Counted from the stretch's first letter, positions 1 through 8,499 are shown. The stretch: DNA of 14,496 nucleotides from Gammaproteobacteria bacterium (GCA_026706425.1 JAPOYW010000303.1:1-14496), one strand, 5' to 3'. Made by a program: numbers and translations. Notes: generated by a model not told the origin, from the letters alone.

Positions 1-176
1 CCCATCTCCTCGGCGAACACGCGCTCGTCGAGGTAGCGGTTGTAGAGGTCGGCGCCGAGCTTTGGGTCGTAGCTGGCGTTGGACATGCCGAGGTCCATGA
101 GGCTGCGTCCGGTGGCGCCGAAGTACCCCGACTTGGGATCCTGGTAGGGGCGTTCCGTGAAGTGTCCGATGAACAT
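1..176 (-). CDS. Luciferase-like (LLM class) flavin-dependent monooxygenase, N-terminal fragment
   Basis: Only the first 58 codons are in the window; the gene continues past the left edge. The visible protein begins MFIGHFTERPYQDP and contains GRSLMDLGMSN and LYNRYLDERVFAEEM. This matches my memory of the first strand and following loop of bacterial luciferase-like oxidoreductases, which use reduced FMN (or F420) and O2 to oxidise a small organic substrate. The substrate cannot be told from this fragment. The start is the ATG at 174-176, preceded on the minus strand by a purine-rich AAGAGAGA stretch as ribosome-binding site. It begins 29 bp after the stop of the alpha/beta hydrolase on the same strand, so the two are probably co-transcribed. 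Such monooxygenase/hydrolase pairs suggest oxidation followed by cleavage of the product, but this is inference. Family assignment is fairly secure, function is not. Confidence 0.75.
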   Translation of the reverse strand, partial: MFIGHFTERPYQDPKSGYFGATGRSLMDLGMSNASYDPKLGADLYNRYLDERVFAEEM

Positions 177-205
177 GTTTCGTCTCTCTTAGGATGGCTC
201 GGGGC

Positions 206-982
206 TCAGGCGCTCCCGACAAGGGCAGCGAGTTGGTCGGGTTCCTCCAGTTCGACGACATGGCCGGCACCTGCCACGACCTCGATCCGGGCGTTCGGGA
301 TGGCGGCCTCGAACTGCTTGGCGCACTCGAACGGAACCACCTTGTCCTTCTCACCCCAGACGATGAGGGTCGGCACATCCAGGTCGCCAAGCAGAGGCTC
401 CAGGCGGCGGTTGAACATGTAGGGCTTCCAGGTGACGCGTGCGGTCATCTCGCGGGACAGATCCCAAAGCTGCCGGATGTCGTCCGGTGGTTCTTCGCCC
501 ACGTAGTCGTGGTAGGTCTCTGCGTCCCGGAAGCTCTCCTCGATGTATTTGCGATGCGAGAGCATCATCTGGTCCATGATCTCGCCCGTCTTGGGTTGCA
601 GGCCCGCCGAACCGACCAGTACCAGTCGGGCCAGCCTCGAAGGGTTCATGGTCGCGAGTTCGGCGGCCACGTAGCCACCGCAACCGAGCCCCACGAGCGT
701 GACGGCGTCGAGTTCGAGCCGCGCGAGCAGACGTGTCACGATGATCGCGATATCCCGGGGATCCCGGGCCCAGGCTGGACGCTCGGAGCCGCCCCAACCG
801 GGCATGTCCGGCACGATCACGCGGTGGACCGCCGCCAGCCGGTCGTGGAAAGGCAGCCAGCCCGGGCTTCCCCAGCTATGGTGGAGAATGACGACCGGCG
901 CCCCGGAACCCTGTTCGAGATACTTGATTTTGCCTGTGGCGAGCGCGAGTTCGCCCTCGGTGTAGGACACAGCTTCGGCCAT
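206..982 (-). CDS. Alpha/beta hydrolase-fold protein with Gly in place of the nucleophile Ser
   Basis: The 258-residue protein has the usual length of a single-domain alpha/beta hydrolase. The oxyanion region is HHSWGSPGW (34-42) and a PDMPGWGGSERP segment follows at 58-69. The catalytic-acid region is LIVWGEKDKVVP (206-217, Asp213) and the catalytic His is in GAGHVVELEEP (238-248, His241). The nucleophile elbow, normally G-x-S-x-G, reads G98-L-G-C-G102, so the Ser position is Gly100 with Cys101 next to it. Acid and base are kept. The protein may be a non-hydrolytic member, act by another mechanism, or be a carrier-like partner of the downstream flavin monooxygenase. The ATG at 980-982 has a very strong ribosome-binding site (complement of 986-997, GGGAGGGAGGGA). 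The 5' end overlaps by 107 bp with the open frame of the upstream truncated gene. Fold is secure; reaction and substrate are unknown. Confidence 0.85.
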   Translation of the reverse strand: MAEAVSYTEGELALATGKIKYLEQGSGAPVVILHHSWGSPGWLPFHDRLAAVHRVIVPDMPGWGGSERPAWARDPRDIAIIVTRLLARLELDAVTLVGLGCGGYVAAELATMNPSRLARLVLVGSAGLQPKTGEIMDQMMLSHRKYIEESFRDAETYHDYVGEEPPDDIRQLWDLSREMTARVTWKPYMFNRRLEPLLGDLDVPTLIVWGEKDKVVPFECAKQFEAAIPNARIEVVAGAGHVVELEEPDQLAALVGSA

Positions 983-2156
983 GAATCCCTCCCTCCCGTT
1001 CGAGTGTACCTTGAACTTGCGTCCGCGCGCCTCGCAGGCGCGGTGGAGGTCTTTGCGCGATCATGGGCTTTGGCCTGCTCCCGTAGAGTTCCAGGGCCGC
1101 GTCCGCGTCCGTCTGCGCCAGGTTCCAGAACACGTCTTTGCGAATCGAGACCGGCATCGCCTGGGCGATCTCCCACGCCGCTCGTGGATTGCTTCGCGCC
1201 AGCGGACGCATCATCGCCATGCCGAGCGTGTAGTCGACTTTGGACGAAGCAGCCGCGTACGGGGTGGCGCTCATCCCGCGTTGGAACACCGCGTCGCGCA
1301 GCCAAAGGGCCGGGCCGGCGGGATCGTTGGCCGCCCATACCTCCACCACTTCCCTCATCACGTCCAGGATGGCGAATTCGCGGTCGCGGATCGGCAGGCT
1401 CGCGAAATGCCCTTCCACCGCCTCCCACGCCGAGGGGGGATCGTCGGCGGCCCAGGCCAAGGCCGCCTGCAACATGATTTCGCCTCGCTGCGGATCTTCT
1501 TGCAGCGATGTCGCCCGGTGCCAAGCCAGCGCCGGCGGTTCTCCGGGCCGGTGCCTGTGTTCCCAAAGCGACAACTCCGCCAACGCCGTCTCCATGCCAA
1601 GGCGCTTGGCCACTGCTAGCCGCTGCTTCGGCGTCAGGTCCAGGGCGAGAATGGCTCGGGCCGCGACGCCCTTGGCCACCGGGCCGAGCGCCGACGCCCT
1701 CGCCAAAGCCGAATCCAGGTTCCTCTCGGCCCAGGCCCCGAACACGACGCCGATCCAGCTCGGCTTCGCATCGCTCACGAGGACGTGATCGACCGCCGCC
1801 TCCGGGGACACGGAGGCATACCGCATGTAGAGGACACGGACGATGTCGTAGCGATGCGGAACCCGCGGTTCGAGCGCTTTCGCGGCGGCGATCAACGTCT
1901 CCACCCGCGCCCGGTCCGCGCCGGCCACCAGCGCGTACAGCGTGGCGTTGCGCTCCCAATCGTCCGCCAGCGGGTACACGCGCGCCAACAAAGACGCCGC
2001 TTCCTTCAACGATGCGGGCGCACCATCCCCGACGTCGTCCAACGCGGCGGGCGGCGCCGAGTCCGCATCCCGGTACCACAGGAAGATCGCCCCGCCGACG
2101 ATGGCCGACGCAGCCAGCAGTGCGGCAATCGGACGCAGCATCACCTGCTGTCTCAC
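876..2156 (-). CDS. Membrane-anchored alpha-helical repeat protein, probably C-terminally truncated
   Basis: This is a hypothetical protein of 426 residues as an open frame. The N-terminus (LRPIAALLAASAIVGGAIFL, 7-26) is a single membrane anchor or uncleaved signal, so the rest should be periplasmic. Residues 50-358 are Ala/Trp/Leu-rich helices with a recurring pattern, for example FGAWAERNLDSALARA (139-154), AWAADDPPSAWEAVEG (234-249), VWAANDPAGPALWL (273-286) and LARSNPRAAWEIAQAM (319-334). This resembles TPR/HEAT-like helical repeats; I do not recognise a named family. After about residue 358 (near base 1080) the helical pattern stops and the frame becomes Arg/Pro-rich and out of frame with the hydrolase it overlaps, which suggests loss of the original C-terminus. 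Start choice is uncertain: GTG at 2154-2156, GTG at 2142-2144 or ATG at 2139-2141. It may be a pseudogene or still a functional anchored N-terminal domain. Confidence 0.6.
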   Translation of the reverse strand: MRQQVMLRPIAALLAASAIVGGAIFLWYRDADSAPPAALDDVGDGAPASLKEAASLLARVYPLADDWERNATLYALVAGADRARVETLIAAAKALEPRVPHRYDIVRVLYMRYASVSPEAAVDHVLVSDAKPSWIGVVFGAWAERNLDSALARASALGPVAKGVAARAILALDLTPKQRLAVAKRLGMETALAELSLWEHRHRPGEPPALAWHRATSLQEDPQRGEIMLQAALAWAADDPPSAWEAVEGHFASLPIRDREFAILDVMREVVEVWAANDPAGPALWLRDAVFQRGMSATPYAAASSKVDYTLGMAMMRPLARSNPRAAWEIAQAMPVSIRKDVFWNLAQTDADAALELYGSRPKPMIAQRPPPRLRGARTQVQGTLEREGGIHGRSCVLHRGRTRARHRQNQVSRTGFRGAGRHSPP

Positions 2157-2213
2157 CTGTGTCGATCTTCACGACACTGGTCAACCTAGAGGTTCGTTAC
2201 AGTTTACTCGCTC

Positions 2214-2231
2214 ACTCATTGTGACTCATTG
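2214..2231. repeat. Tandem 8-bp direct repeat ACTCATTG in the divergent spacer
   Basis: ACTCATTG occurs at 2214-2221 and again at 2224-2231, a 10-bp period equal to about one helical turn. Short arms CTCGC (2207-2211) and GCGAG (2231-2235) flank the pair as an inverted repeat. It overlaps the candidate -35 hexamer of the fumarase promoter, so it could be a regulator site. This is inference from position only. Confidence 0.35.
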
Positions 2232-2246
2232 CGAGCAGCGTAGAAT
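2219..2246 (+). promoter_or_regulatory. Candidate sigma-70 promoter for the fumarase gene
   Basis: TTGTGA at 2219-2224 and TAGAAT at 2241-2246 are separated by 16 bp, close to the -35/-10 consensus. They lie about 30 bp upstream of the chosen fumarase start in an AT-richer stretch between divergent genes. No other better pair was seen in this 120-bp spacer. Confidence 0.4.
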
Positions 2247-2263
2247 CGGTGCCACCGTCAGCC

Positions 2264-2268
2264 AAGGG
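2264..2268 (+). promoter_or_regulatory. Ribosome-binding site deciding the fumarase start
   Basis: AAGGG lies 8 bp before the GTG at 2277. The in-frame GTG at 2268 overlaps this site and has no good site of its own, so 2277 is preferred. Confidence 0.55.
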
Positions 2269-2276
2269 TGTGCCGA

Positions 2277-3800
2277 GTGACCGTCATCGAAGCCGACGAC
2301 CTGACCGGCAGCATCGCCGATGCCCTGCAGTACATCTCCTACTACCACCCGCCGGACTTCATCCGCGCCATGGCGGACGCCTACGAGCGGGAGGAGTCGA
2401 CCGCCGCCAAGGCCGCCCTCGCGCAGGTGCTCGAGAACGCGCGGATGTGTGCCTTGGGCAAGCGGCCGATCTGCCAGGACACGGGCATCGTCATCGTCTT
2501 CCTGGATGTCGGCATGGACGTTTCGTGGGCGGGCGGCAACGACTTGGACGAGATGATCAACGAGGGCGTGCGCCGCGCGTACGTGCATCCGGACAACGTG
2601 CTGCGCGGCTCGATCCTCGCGGACCCGGACGGCAGCCGGACGAATACCCGGGACAACACGCCGGCGGTCATCCATACGCGGATCGTGCCCGGGGACAAGC
2701 TTGGCGTCGAGGTGGCAGCCAAAGGTGGCGGCAGCGAGGCCAAGGCGAAATTCGCCATGCTCAACCCCTCGGACTCGGTGGTCGACTGGATTCTTCAGAT
2801 GGTGCCGACCATGGGAGCGGGCTGGTGTCCGCCTGGCATCCTGGGCATCGGCATCGGCGGCTCTCCGGAAAAGGCCATGCTGCTTGCGAAGGAAGCCATG
2901 ATGGCACCGATCGACATCCACGACGTGAGAGCGCGCGGGCCGACCAACCGCGCCGAGGAACTGCGCCTCGAGATCTTCGACAAGGTCAATGCGTTGGGCA
3001 TCGGTGCCCAAGGCCTTGGTGGTTTGACCACCGTGCTGGACGTCAAGGTGCTGGAGTATCCGATGCATGCCGCCACCAAGCCGGTCGCGGTGATCCCCAA
3101 CTGCACCGCGACCCGGCACGTGAAGTTCGAACTCGACGGGTCGGGACCGGCGGTGTTCGAGCCACCGGACCTTTCCGACTGGCCCGAAGTCGCCTACCGG
3201 CCGGGGGAGGATGTCCGGCGCGTGAACCTCGATACCGTGACTCGTGCGGAGACGGCTACGTGGCGGGCGGGTGAGACGCTGCTGCTTTCGGGTCGTCTGC
3301 TCACCGGGCGCGATGCGGCCCACAAGCGGTTGGTGGACATGATCGCCCAGGATGCACCGCTGCCGGTCGATTTCCGTGACCGTTTCATCTACTACGTGGG
3401 GCCGGTCGATCCGGTGCGCGACGAAGTCATCGGTCCAGCAGGCCCCACGACGGCGACCCGCATGGACAAGTTCACCCGAACCCTGGTCGAACATACGGGA
3501 CTCCTGGGCATGATCGGCAAGGCGGAGCGCGGGCCCGTGGCGATTGACGCTATTCGCGACCTCGGTGCCGTATCGCTGATCGCCGTGGGCGGAGCCGCCT
3601 ACCTGATCGCCCGGGCGATCACCAAATCAAGGCAGCTTGCCTTCGAGGACCTGGGCATGGAGGCCATCTACGAGTTCGAGGTCAAGGACATGCCTGTCAC
3701 GGTCTCGGTCGACTCCCGGGGCGAGTCGGTGCACATCACCGGTCCGGAGATGTGGGCGCGTGAGATCGAGAACCGGATTGCCGTGGCCACCGTCGACTAG
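2277..3800 (+). CDS. fumA: Fumarate hydratase class I (iron-sulfur, single chain)
   Basis: This enzyme interconverts fumarate and L-malate in the TCA cycle, in the cytoplasm, with an oxygen-sensitive [4Fe-4S] cluster. From the GTG at 2277 the protein has 507 residues, the normal length for the fused alpha plus beta FumA/FumB type. It begins MTVIEADDLTGSIADALQYI, followed by SYYHPPDFI, typical of the family. The three expected cluster cysteines are visible: RPICQDTG (Cys66), MGAGWCPPGILGIGIGG (Cys184) and VIPNCTATRH (Cys276). The alpha domain covers roughly 1-295; the beta domain from about 330 includes GRLLTGRDAAHKRL, YYVGPVDPVRDEVIGPAGPTT and GKAERGP. A tartrate dehydratase is unlikely, since that enzyme is usually split into two subunits. 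DUF2784 follows 21 bp downstream and may share the transcript. The gene is divergent from the helical repeat protein. Nothing looks broken. Confidence 0.95.
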   Translation: MTVIEADDLTGSIADALQYISYYHPPDFIRAMADAYEREESTAAKAALAQVLENARMCALGKRPICQDTGIVIVFLDVGMDVSWAGGNDLDEMINEGVRRAYVHPDNVLRGSILADPDGSRTNTRDNTPAVIHTRIVPGDKLGVEVAAKGGGSEAKAKFAMLNPSDSVVDWILQMVPTMGAGWCPPGILGIGIGGSPEKAMLLAKEAMMAPIDIHDVRARGPTNRAEELRLEIFDKVNALGIGAQGLGGLTTVLDVKVLEYPMHAATKPVAVIPNCTATRHVKFELDGSGPAVFEPPDLSDWPEVAYRPGEDVRRVNLDTVTRAETATWRAGETLLLSGRLLTGRDAAHKRLVDMIAQDAPLPVDFRDRFIYYVGPVDPVRDEVIGPAGPTTATRMDKFTRTLVEHTGLLGMIGKAERGPVAIDAIRDLGAVSLIAVGGAAYLIARAITKSRQLAFEDLGMEAIYEFEVKDMPVTVSVDSRGESVHITGPEMWAREIENRIAVATVD

Positions 3801-3821
3801 CCGCCTACGGCGGGGCGTGCG

Positions 3822-4199
3822 ATGAACAGCGCCGAAGTCGTCGTTGTCCTGCACCTGGCGTTCATCGCTTTCGTCGCCGGCGGCGGCTTGTTCGCACTGC
3901 GTTGGCCCCGAGTCGCCTGGATCCATCTGCCAGCGGTTGCCTGGGGCGCGTGGGTGCAGTTCGCGGACTGGATCTGTCCGCTCACCTACTTGGAGGATGC
4001 CTTACGTGGCGATGATCCACGACCGGGCGGTTTCGTCGCCCGCTACCTTATGCCCATCGTCTACCCCGACCTGGCCCAAGAAGGGATCCTGACGCCCACG
4101 GCTCGGATAGCGCTGGGTTGCGCCGCGATCGCCATCAACGTCTTGATCTACACCTGGGTGTTCCGGAGGCACCGGAAACGGCGACAAGAAGCTGAGTAG
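3822..4199 (+). CDS. DUF2784 family small membrane protein
   Basis: This is a 125-residue integral membrane protein. Hydrophobic segments lie at about 5-25 (VVVVLHLAFIAFVAGGGLFA), 33-50 and 95-113. The conserved features I associate with DUF2784 are present: an early LHLAF, LRWPRVAWIHLPAVAWGA (26-43), the WICPLTYLED motif (50-59), GGFVARYLMPIVYP (69-82) and a final NVLIYTWVF helix before a basic tail (RRHRKRRQEAE). The function of this family is unknown. It starts with ATG 21 bp after the fumarase stop, behind a G-rich stretch that could serve as a weak ribosome-binding site, so expression with fumarase is likely. It ends convergently with the coiled-coil gene, 41 bp away. Family assignment is from memory of the motif pattern. 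Confidence 0.82.
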   Translation: MNSAEVVVVLHLAFIAFVAGGGLFALRWPRVAWIHLPAVAWGAWVQFADWICPLTYLEDALRGDDPRPGGFVARYLMPIVYPDLAQEGILTPTARIALGCAAIAINVLIYTWVFRRHRKRRQEAE

Positions 4200-4200
4200 G

Positions 4201-4223
4201 CCGCCGTTTCCGGGGTTCGGCGG
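4201..4223. terminator. Hairpin between convergent genes, possible bidirectional terminator
   Basis: CCGCCG (4201-4206) and CGGCGG (4218-4223) form a perfect 6-bp G/C stem with an 11-base loop. It starts directly after the DUF2784 stop and 18 bp before the end of the opposing coiled-coil gene. A second small G4/C4 pairing is possible at 4232-4248. There is no clear T-tract next to the stem, so intrinsic termination is uncertain. Confidence 0.35.
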
Positions 4224-4240
4224 GGTCCGGTGGGGTTTAG

Positions 4241-4690
4241 TTAGCCCCTGTCGAAGACCACCTTGGCCAATAGCCCAACTACTCCCAACGACACGGGGAC
4301 CATGATCGCAACGACTAGCCTGATATGGTTGAGCAGGGTGCTCGTGATCGTGGTCATGTGATCGCGTAGTCGCTCTTCCGATCTGTTGATCTCGGAGCGG
4401 AGCTTGTCTTCGGTGCCCTTGATCTCGGAGCGGAGCTTGTCTTCGGTGCCCTTGATCTCGGAGCGGAGATTGTCTTCGGTGACCTTGATCTCGGATCGGA
4501 GACGACTCTCCGTCTCCTGCGAGTCGGCTCGCATCGAGGTATCGTTGTTGGCGATGAGACTCCGGAGGTCCTTGAACGCGGCCTGGTTTTCGATCCGCGC
4601 GGCGTCGACTTCCTGCACTAGGCGGTCGGTTTTGGTTTCGACGCTGGCGAGTCTCTCTTCGACGGTTTGGTAGGGCGTCCGCTCAGGCAT
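4241..4690 (-). CDS. Tail-anchored coiled-coil protein with 11-residue repeats
   Basis: This is a 149-residue protein of unknown function. It is almost entirely charged helix up to residue 120, then a single hydrophobic segment at about 124-146 (IRLVVAIMVPVSLGVVGLLA) and a short FDRG tail, so it should be a C-terminally anchored membrane coiled coil. Residues 59-110 are built of 11-residue (hendecad) units: ETESRLRSEIK, VTEDNLRSEIK, GTEDKLRSEIK (twice) and a degenerate NRSEERLRDHM. The nearest general resemblance is to small coiled-coil proteins such as the DUF1640/XhlA-like types, without a firm match. I chose the ATG at 4688-4690 because AGGAAG lies 7 bp upstream; the earlier in-frame ATG at 4757-4759 has no ribosome-binding site. 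A candidate promoter lies about 100 bp upstream. It stands alone, convergent with DUF2784 and downstream of acetoacetyl-CoA synthetase. Confidence 0.72.
   Translation of the reverse strand: MPERTPYQTVEERLASVETKTDRLVQEVDAARIENQAAFKDLRSLIANNDTSMRADSQETESRLRSEIKVTEDNLRSEIKGTEDKLRSEIKGTEDKLRSEINRSEERLRDHMTTITSTLLNHIRLVVAIMVPVSLGVVGLLAKVVFDRG
4386..4503. repeat. 33-bp tandem repeat inside the coiled-coil gene
   Basis: Units start at 4386, 4419, 4452 and 4485. The first two (4386-4418 and 4419-4451) are identical, the third differs at two positions, and the fourth is recognisable only for its first half. Each unit encodes 11 residues, so a change in copy number keeps the frame and only alters the length of the coiled coil. 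Confidence 0.9.
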
Positions 4691-4697
4691 CGGCTTG

Positions 4698-4703
4698 CTT
4701 CCT
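4698..4703 (-). promoter_or_regulatory. Ribosome-binding site deciding the coiled-coil start
   Basis: On the minus strand this reads AGGAAG, 7 bp before the ATG at 4688-4690. It is the best site near either candidate start of this gene. Confidence 0.6.
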
Positions 4704-4791
4704 GCGATCGTACCCGCCGACACACTTCCTGTGTTTCGTGCAGCGTTTGCGGCCGGCATGTCAGGGTTCGTGGGTCCAAGATAGGTTCCGA

Positions 4792-4820
4792 CAATAGCGC
4801 TCGCTGGCAGCGGGAGTCAA
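4792..4820 (-). promoter_or_regulatory. Candidate sigma-70 promoter for the coiled-coil gene
   Basis: Read on the minus strand: TTGACT (complement of 4815-4820), 17-bp spacer, TATTGT (complement of 4792-4797). Both hexamers are near consensus. The -35 overlaps a 9-bp direct repeat CGGGAGTCA at 4811-4819 and 4825-4833, which could be an operator. The implied leader is about 100 nt. The rest of the 245-bp gap (4691-4935) holds an AT-rich patch at 4841-4868 and no gene that I can support. Confidence 0.4.
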
Positions 4821-4935
4821 GTATCGGGAGTCACTGGAATCCTTTATTTTGTATGGTTATCGACAATAGGCGCGTGTTTCGTACACTGTCGTACGACGAG
4901 GTCGGATTGCGGTGTGAGGACGGCAGTCGACCACA

Positions 4936-6855
<1,920 letters not shown>

Positions 6856-6897
6856 CGCAAATCCGTCCCAGGCCGTCGTCCGGCGCGGATTATTGGG

Positions 6898-6928
6898 TCG
6901 GCATGGCGAAAACGCCAGTGCATGCCGA
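6898..6928. promoter_or_regulatory. Inverted repeat between the two divergent CoA-ligase genes
   Basis: TCGGCAT (6898-6904) pairs with ATGCCGA (6922-6928). Inside, GGCG (6905-6908) and CGCC (6913-6916) form a second stem closed by AAAA, with the unpaired bases AGTGC (6917-6921) on one side. It lies 42 bp from the aacS start and 38 bp from the matB start, a natural place for a shared operator. AT-rich hexamers occur on either side (GATAAT at 6953-6958 on plus, AATAAT as complement of 6888-6893), but neither has a convincing -35. Confidence 0.4.
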
Positions 6929-6966
6929 TGGGTGATGCGGGATGGGGGGTGGGATAATGCTGGACG

Positions 6967-8436
6967 ATGAACATCTACTCGCTCTTCGAGGCCGCGTTCC
7001 GCCGTGCCGGGGAGGCTGCGGCGCTGATCCGTCCGGGTGGTGGGGATTGGACCTATGCACGGCTGCTCGCCGAAGTCGACCGGGCCGGCGTGGCGCTTGC
7101 CGCTTGGGGGGTGGGTGTTGGCGACCGCGTCCTCGTGCAGGCCGAGAAGACGCCCGAGGCGGTGGCGCTCTACCTGGCGTGTGTCAAATCCGGCGCGGTG
7201 TACGTGCCGATCAACACGGCGTACACGCAGCCGGAGGTGGAGTACTTCATCGCCGATTGCCGGCCGGCGCTGTTCGTGGCCGGCGGCCGTTTCGATGCGG
7301 AGGTGCCGGTGGCCGTTCTTGCCGGTGAGGGATCCGGCTCGTATTGGCGGGAGACGGCGGTCGCGACGGTCCCCACCGTGGACCGGGCGGACGACGACGT
7401 CGCCGCGATCGTCTACACGTCCGGGACGACCGGACGACCCAAGGGCGCCATGCTCACCCATGCCAACCTGACCACGAATGCCGAGGTTCTGTGTGCCGCG
7501 TGGGGTTGGCGCGACGACGACGTGTTGTTGCATGCGCTGCCCATCTTCCACGTGCATGGGCTTTTCGTCGCGTTGCATTGCGCATTCCTCCATGCCACGC
7601 CGGTCGTACTGCTCAAGCGTTTCGATGTCGCGGCAGTCGTCGAGCAACTTTCGCGTGCCACGGTCTTGATGGGCGTTCCGACGTTCTACACCCGGCTTCT
7701 GGGCGACCCCTCGTTTGACGCGGCATCGTGCCGCAACATGCGAGTATTCATCTCGGGTTCGGCGCCGCTCACCGAGCAGACCTTCGCCGCTTTCGAACAA
7801 CGCACGGGCTTTCAGATCCTCGAGCGCTACGGCATGAGCGAGACGCTGATGAATACTTCCAACCCCTTGGAAGGCGAGCGCGTCGCGGGAACCGTGGGGT
7901 TCGCCCTGCCTGGGATTGCCGTCCGGGTCGCGGACGACGACGGCAACGAACTTCCGCGCGGCGAGGTCGGCAACATCGAACTGCGGGGGCCGAACGTCTT
8001 CAAGGGCTATTGGCAACAGCCCGAAAGGACTGCGGAGGAATTCCGGGACGACGGGTTCTTCGTGACCGGCGACATGGGCGCCATGGGCGGCGACGGCAGG
8101 TTGACCATAGTCGGCCGCACCAAGGATCTTGTCATTTCCGGCGGCTACAACGTCTACCCGAAGGAGGTCGAGGCATTGCTCGACGAGATGCCGGAAGTGG
8201 TCGAATCGGCGGTGATCGGCGTTCCCCATCCGGACTTCGGCGAAGCCGTGGTCGCCGTGGTGGTCGCGGAGCACGGCGTGGACCAGGCTCGCGTGGACCA
8301 GTTCCTGGGGGGGAGGCTCGCCCGCTACAAGCACCCGAAGCGGGTGGTGCGTGTCGACGAATTGCCGCGCAACGCCATGGGCAAGGTTCAGAAGAACGTC
8401 CTCAAGGAAACCCACGCCGACGTGCTCGAGACGTGA
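6967..8436 (+). CDS. matB: Malonyl-CoA synthetase (MatB-like acyl-CoA ligase)
   Basis: This is an ANL-superfamily ligase of 489 residues, the short length typical of MatB (about 500). It is predicted to convert malonate (or methylmalonate), ATP and CoA to malonyl-CoA. Motifs in order: VYTSGTTGRPKGAMLTHANL (149-168, ATP loop), LPIFHVHGLF (191-200), LMGVPTFYTRLL (234-245), FISGSAPL (261-268), ERYGMSETLMNTSNPLEGER (286-305), GTVGFALPGIAVRV (308-321), FFVTGDMG (364-371), GRTKDLVISGGYNVYPKEVE (383-402) and the C-terminal Lys473 in PRNAMGK. The RYGMSET...SNPL..ER..GTVGF pattern is what I associate with malonyl-CoA synthetases; a related short- or medium-chain acyl-CoA ligase is the alternative. It is divergent from acetoacetyl-CoA synthetase. 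The next gene starts 63 bp after its stop, so it may head the transcript that follows. The start is ATG 6967; an ATG at 6957 is out of frame. Confidence 0.8.
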   Translation: MNIYSLFEAAFRRAGEAAALIRPGGGDWTYARLLAEVDRAGVALAAWGVGVGDRVLVQAEKTPEAVALYLACVKSGAVYVPINTAYTQPEVEYFIADCRPALFVAGGRFDAEVPVAVLAGEGSGSYWRETAVATVPTVDRADDDVAAIVYTSGTTGRPKGAMLTHANLTTNAEVLCAAWGWRDDDVLLHALPIFHVHGLFVALHCAFLHATPVVLLKRFDVAAVVEQLSRATVLMGVPTFYTRLLGDPSFDAASCRNMRVFISGSAPLTEQTFAAFEQRTGFQILERYGMSETLMNTSNPLEGERVAGTVGFALPGIAVRVADDDGNELPRGEVGNIELRGPNVFKGYWQQPERTAEEFRDDGFFVTGDMGAMGGDGRLTIVGRTKDLVISGGYNVYPKEVEALLDEMPEVVESAVIGVPHPDFGEAVVAVVVAEHGVDQARVDQFLGGRLARYKHPKRVVRVDELPRNAMGKVQKNVLKETHADVLET

Positions 8437-8499
8437 GCCGCTTGGCCGTGTCAGGCTGTTAGACTCCGGCGTTTCGTCTGAAGAAAATCGGGAGACCTT

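Noticed and set aside
194..1477. 427-residue plus-strand open frame
   Set aside because: It is antisense to the alpha/beta hydrolase and the helical repeat gene, has Arg/Pro-rich low-complexity translation, and is a typical high-GC shadow frame.
817..2184. Second long minus-strand frame over the helical repeat gene
   Set aside because: Its translation is Gly/Arg-rich, while the other frame shows a membrane anchor and helical repeats. It was considered as the continuation after a frameshift near 1080, but its sequence there is also not protein-like.
2226..3494. 422-residue minus-strand open frame
   Set aside because: It is antisense to a clear class I fumarase and its translation is His/Arg/Asp-rich without motifs.
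4880..4895. CGTAC/GTACG inverted repeat as the terminator of acetoacetyl-CoA synthetase
   Set aside because: It has only a 5-bp stem with a 6-base loop and no T-tract in the direction of transcription.
6953..6958. GATAAT as a -10 for leaderless transcription of the matB-like gene
   Set aside because: It is close to consensus and 8 bp before the ATG, but no recognisable -35 lies at 16-18 bp, so a leaderless start is not supported.
6856..8415. Long minus-strand open frame continuing upstream of acetoacetyl-CoA synthetase
   Set aside because: It is in frame with aacS but fully antisense to the matB-like gene, and its translation is Arg/His/Asp-rich without family features. The synthetase homology begins exactly at the GTG at 6855.
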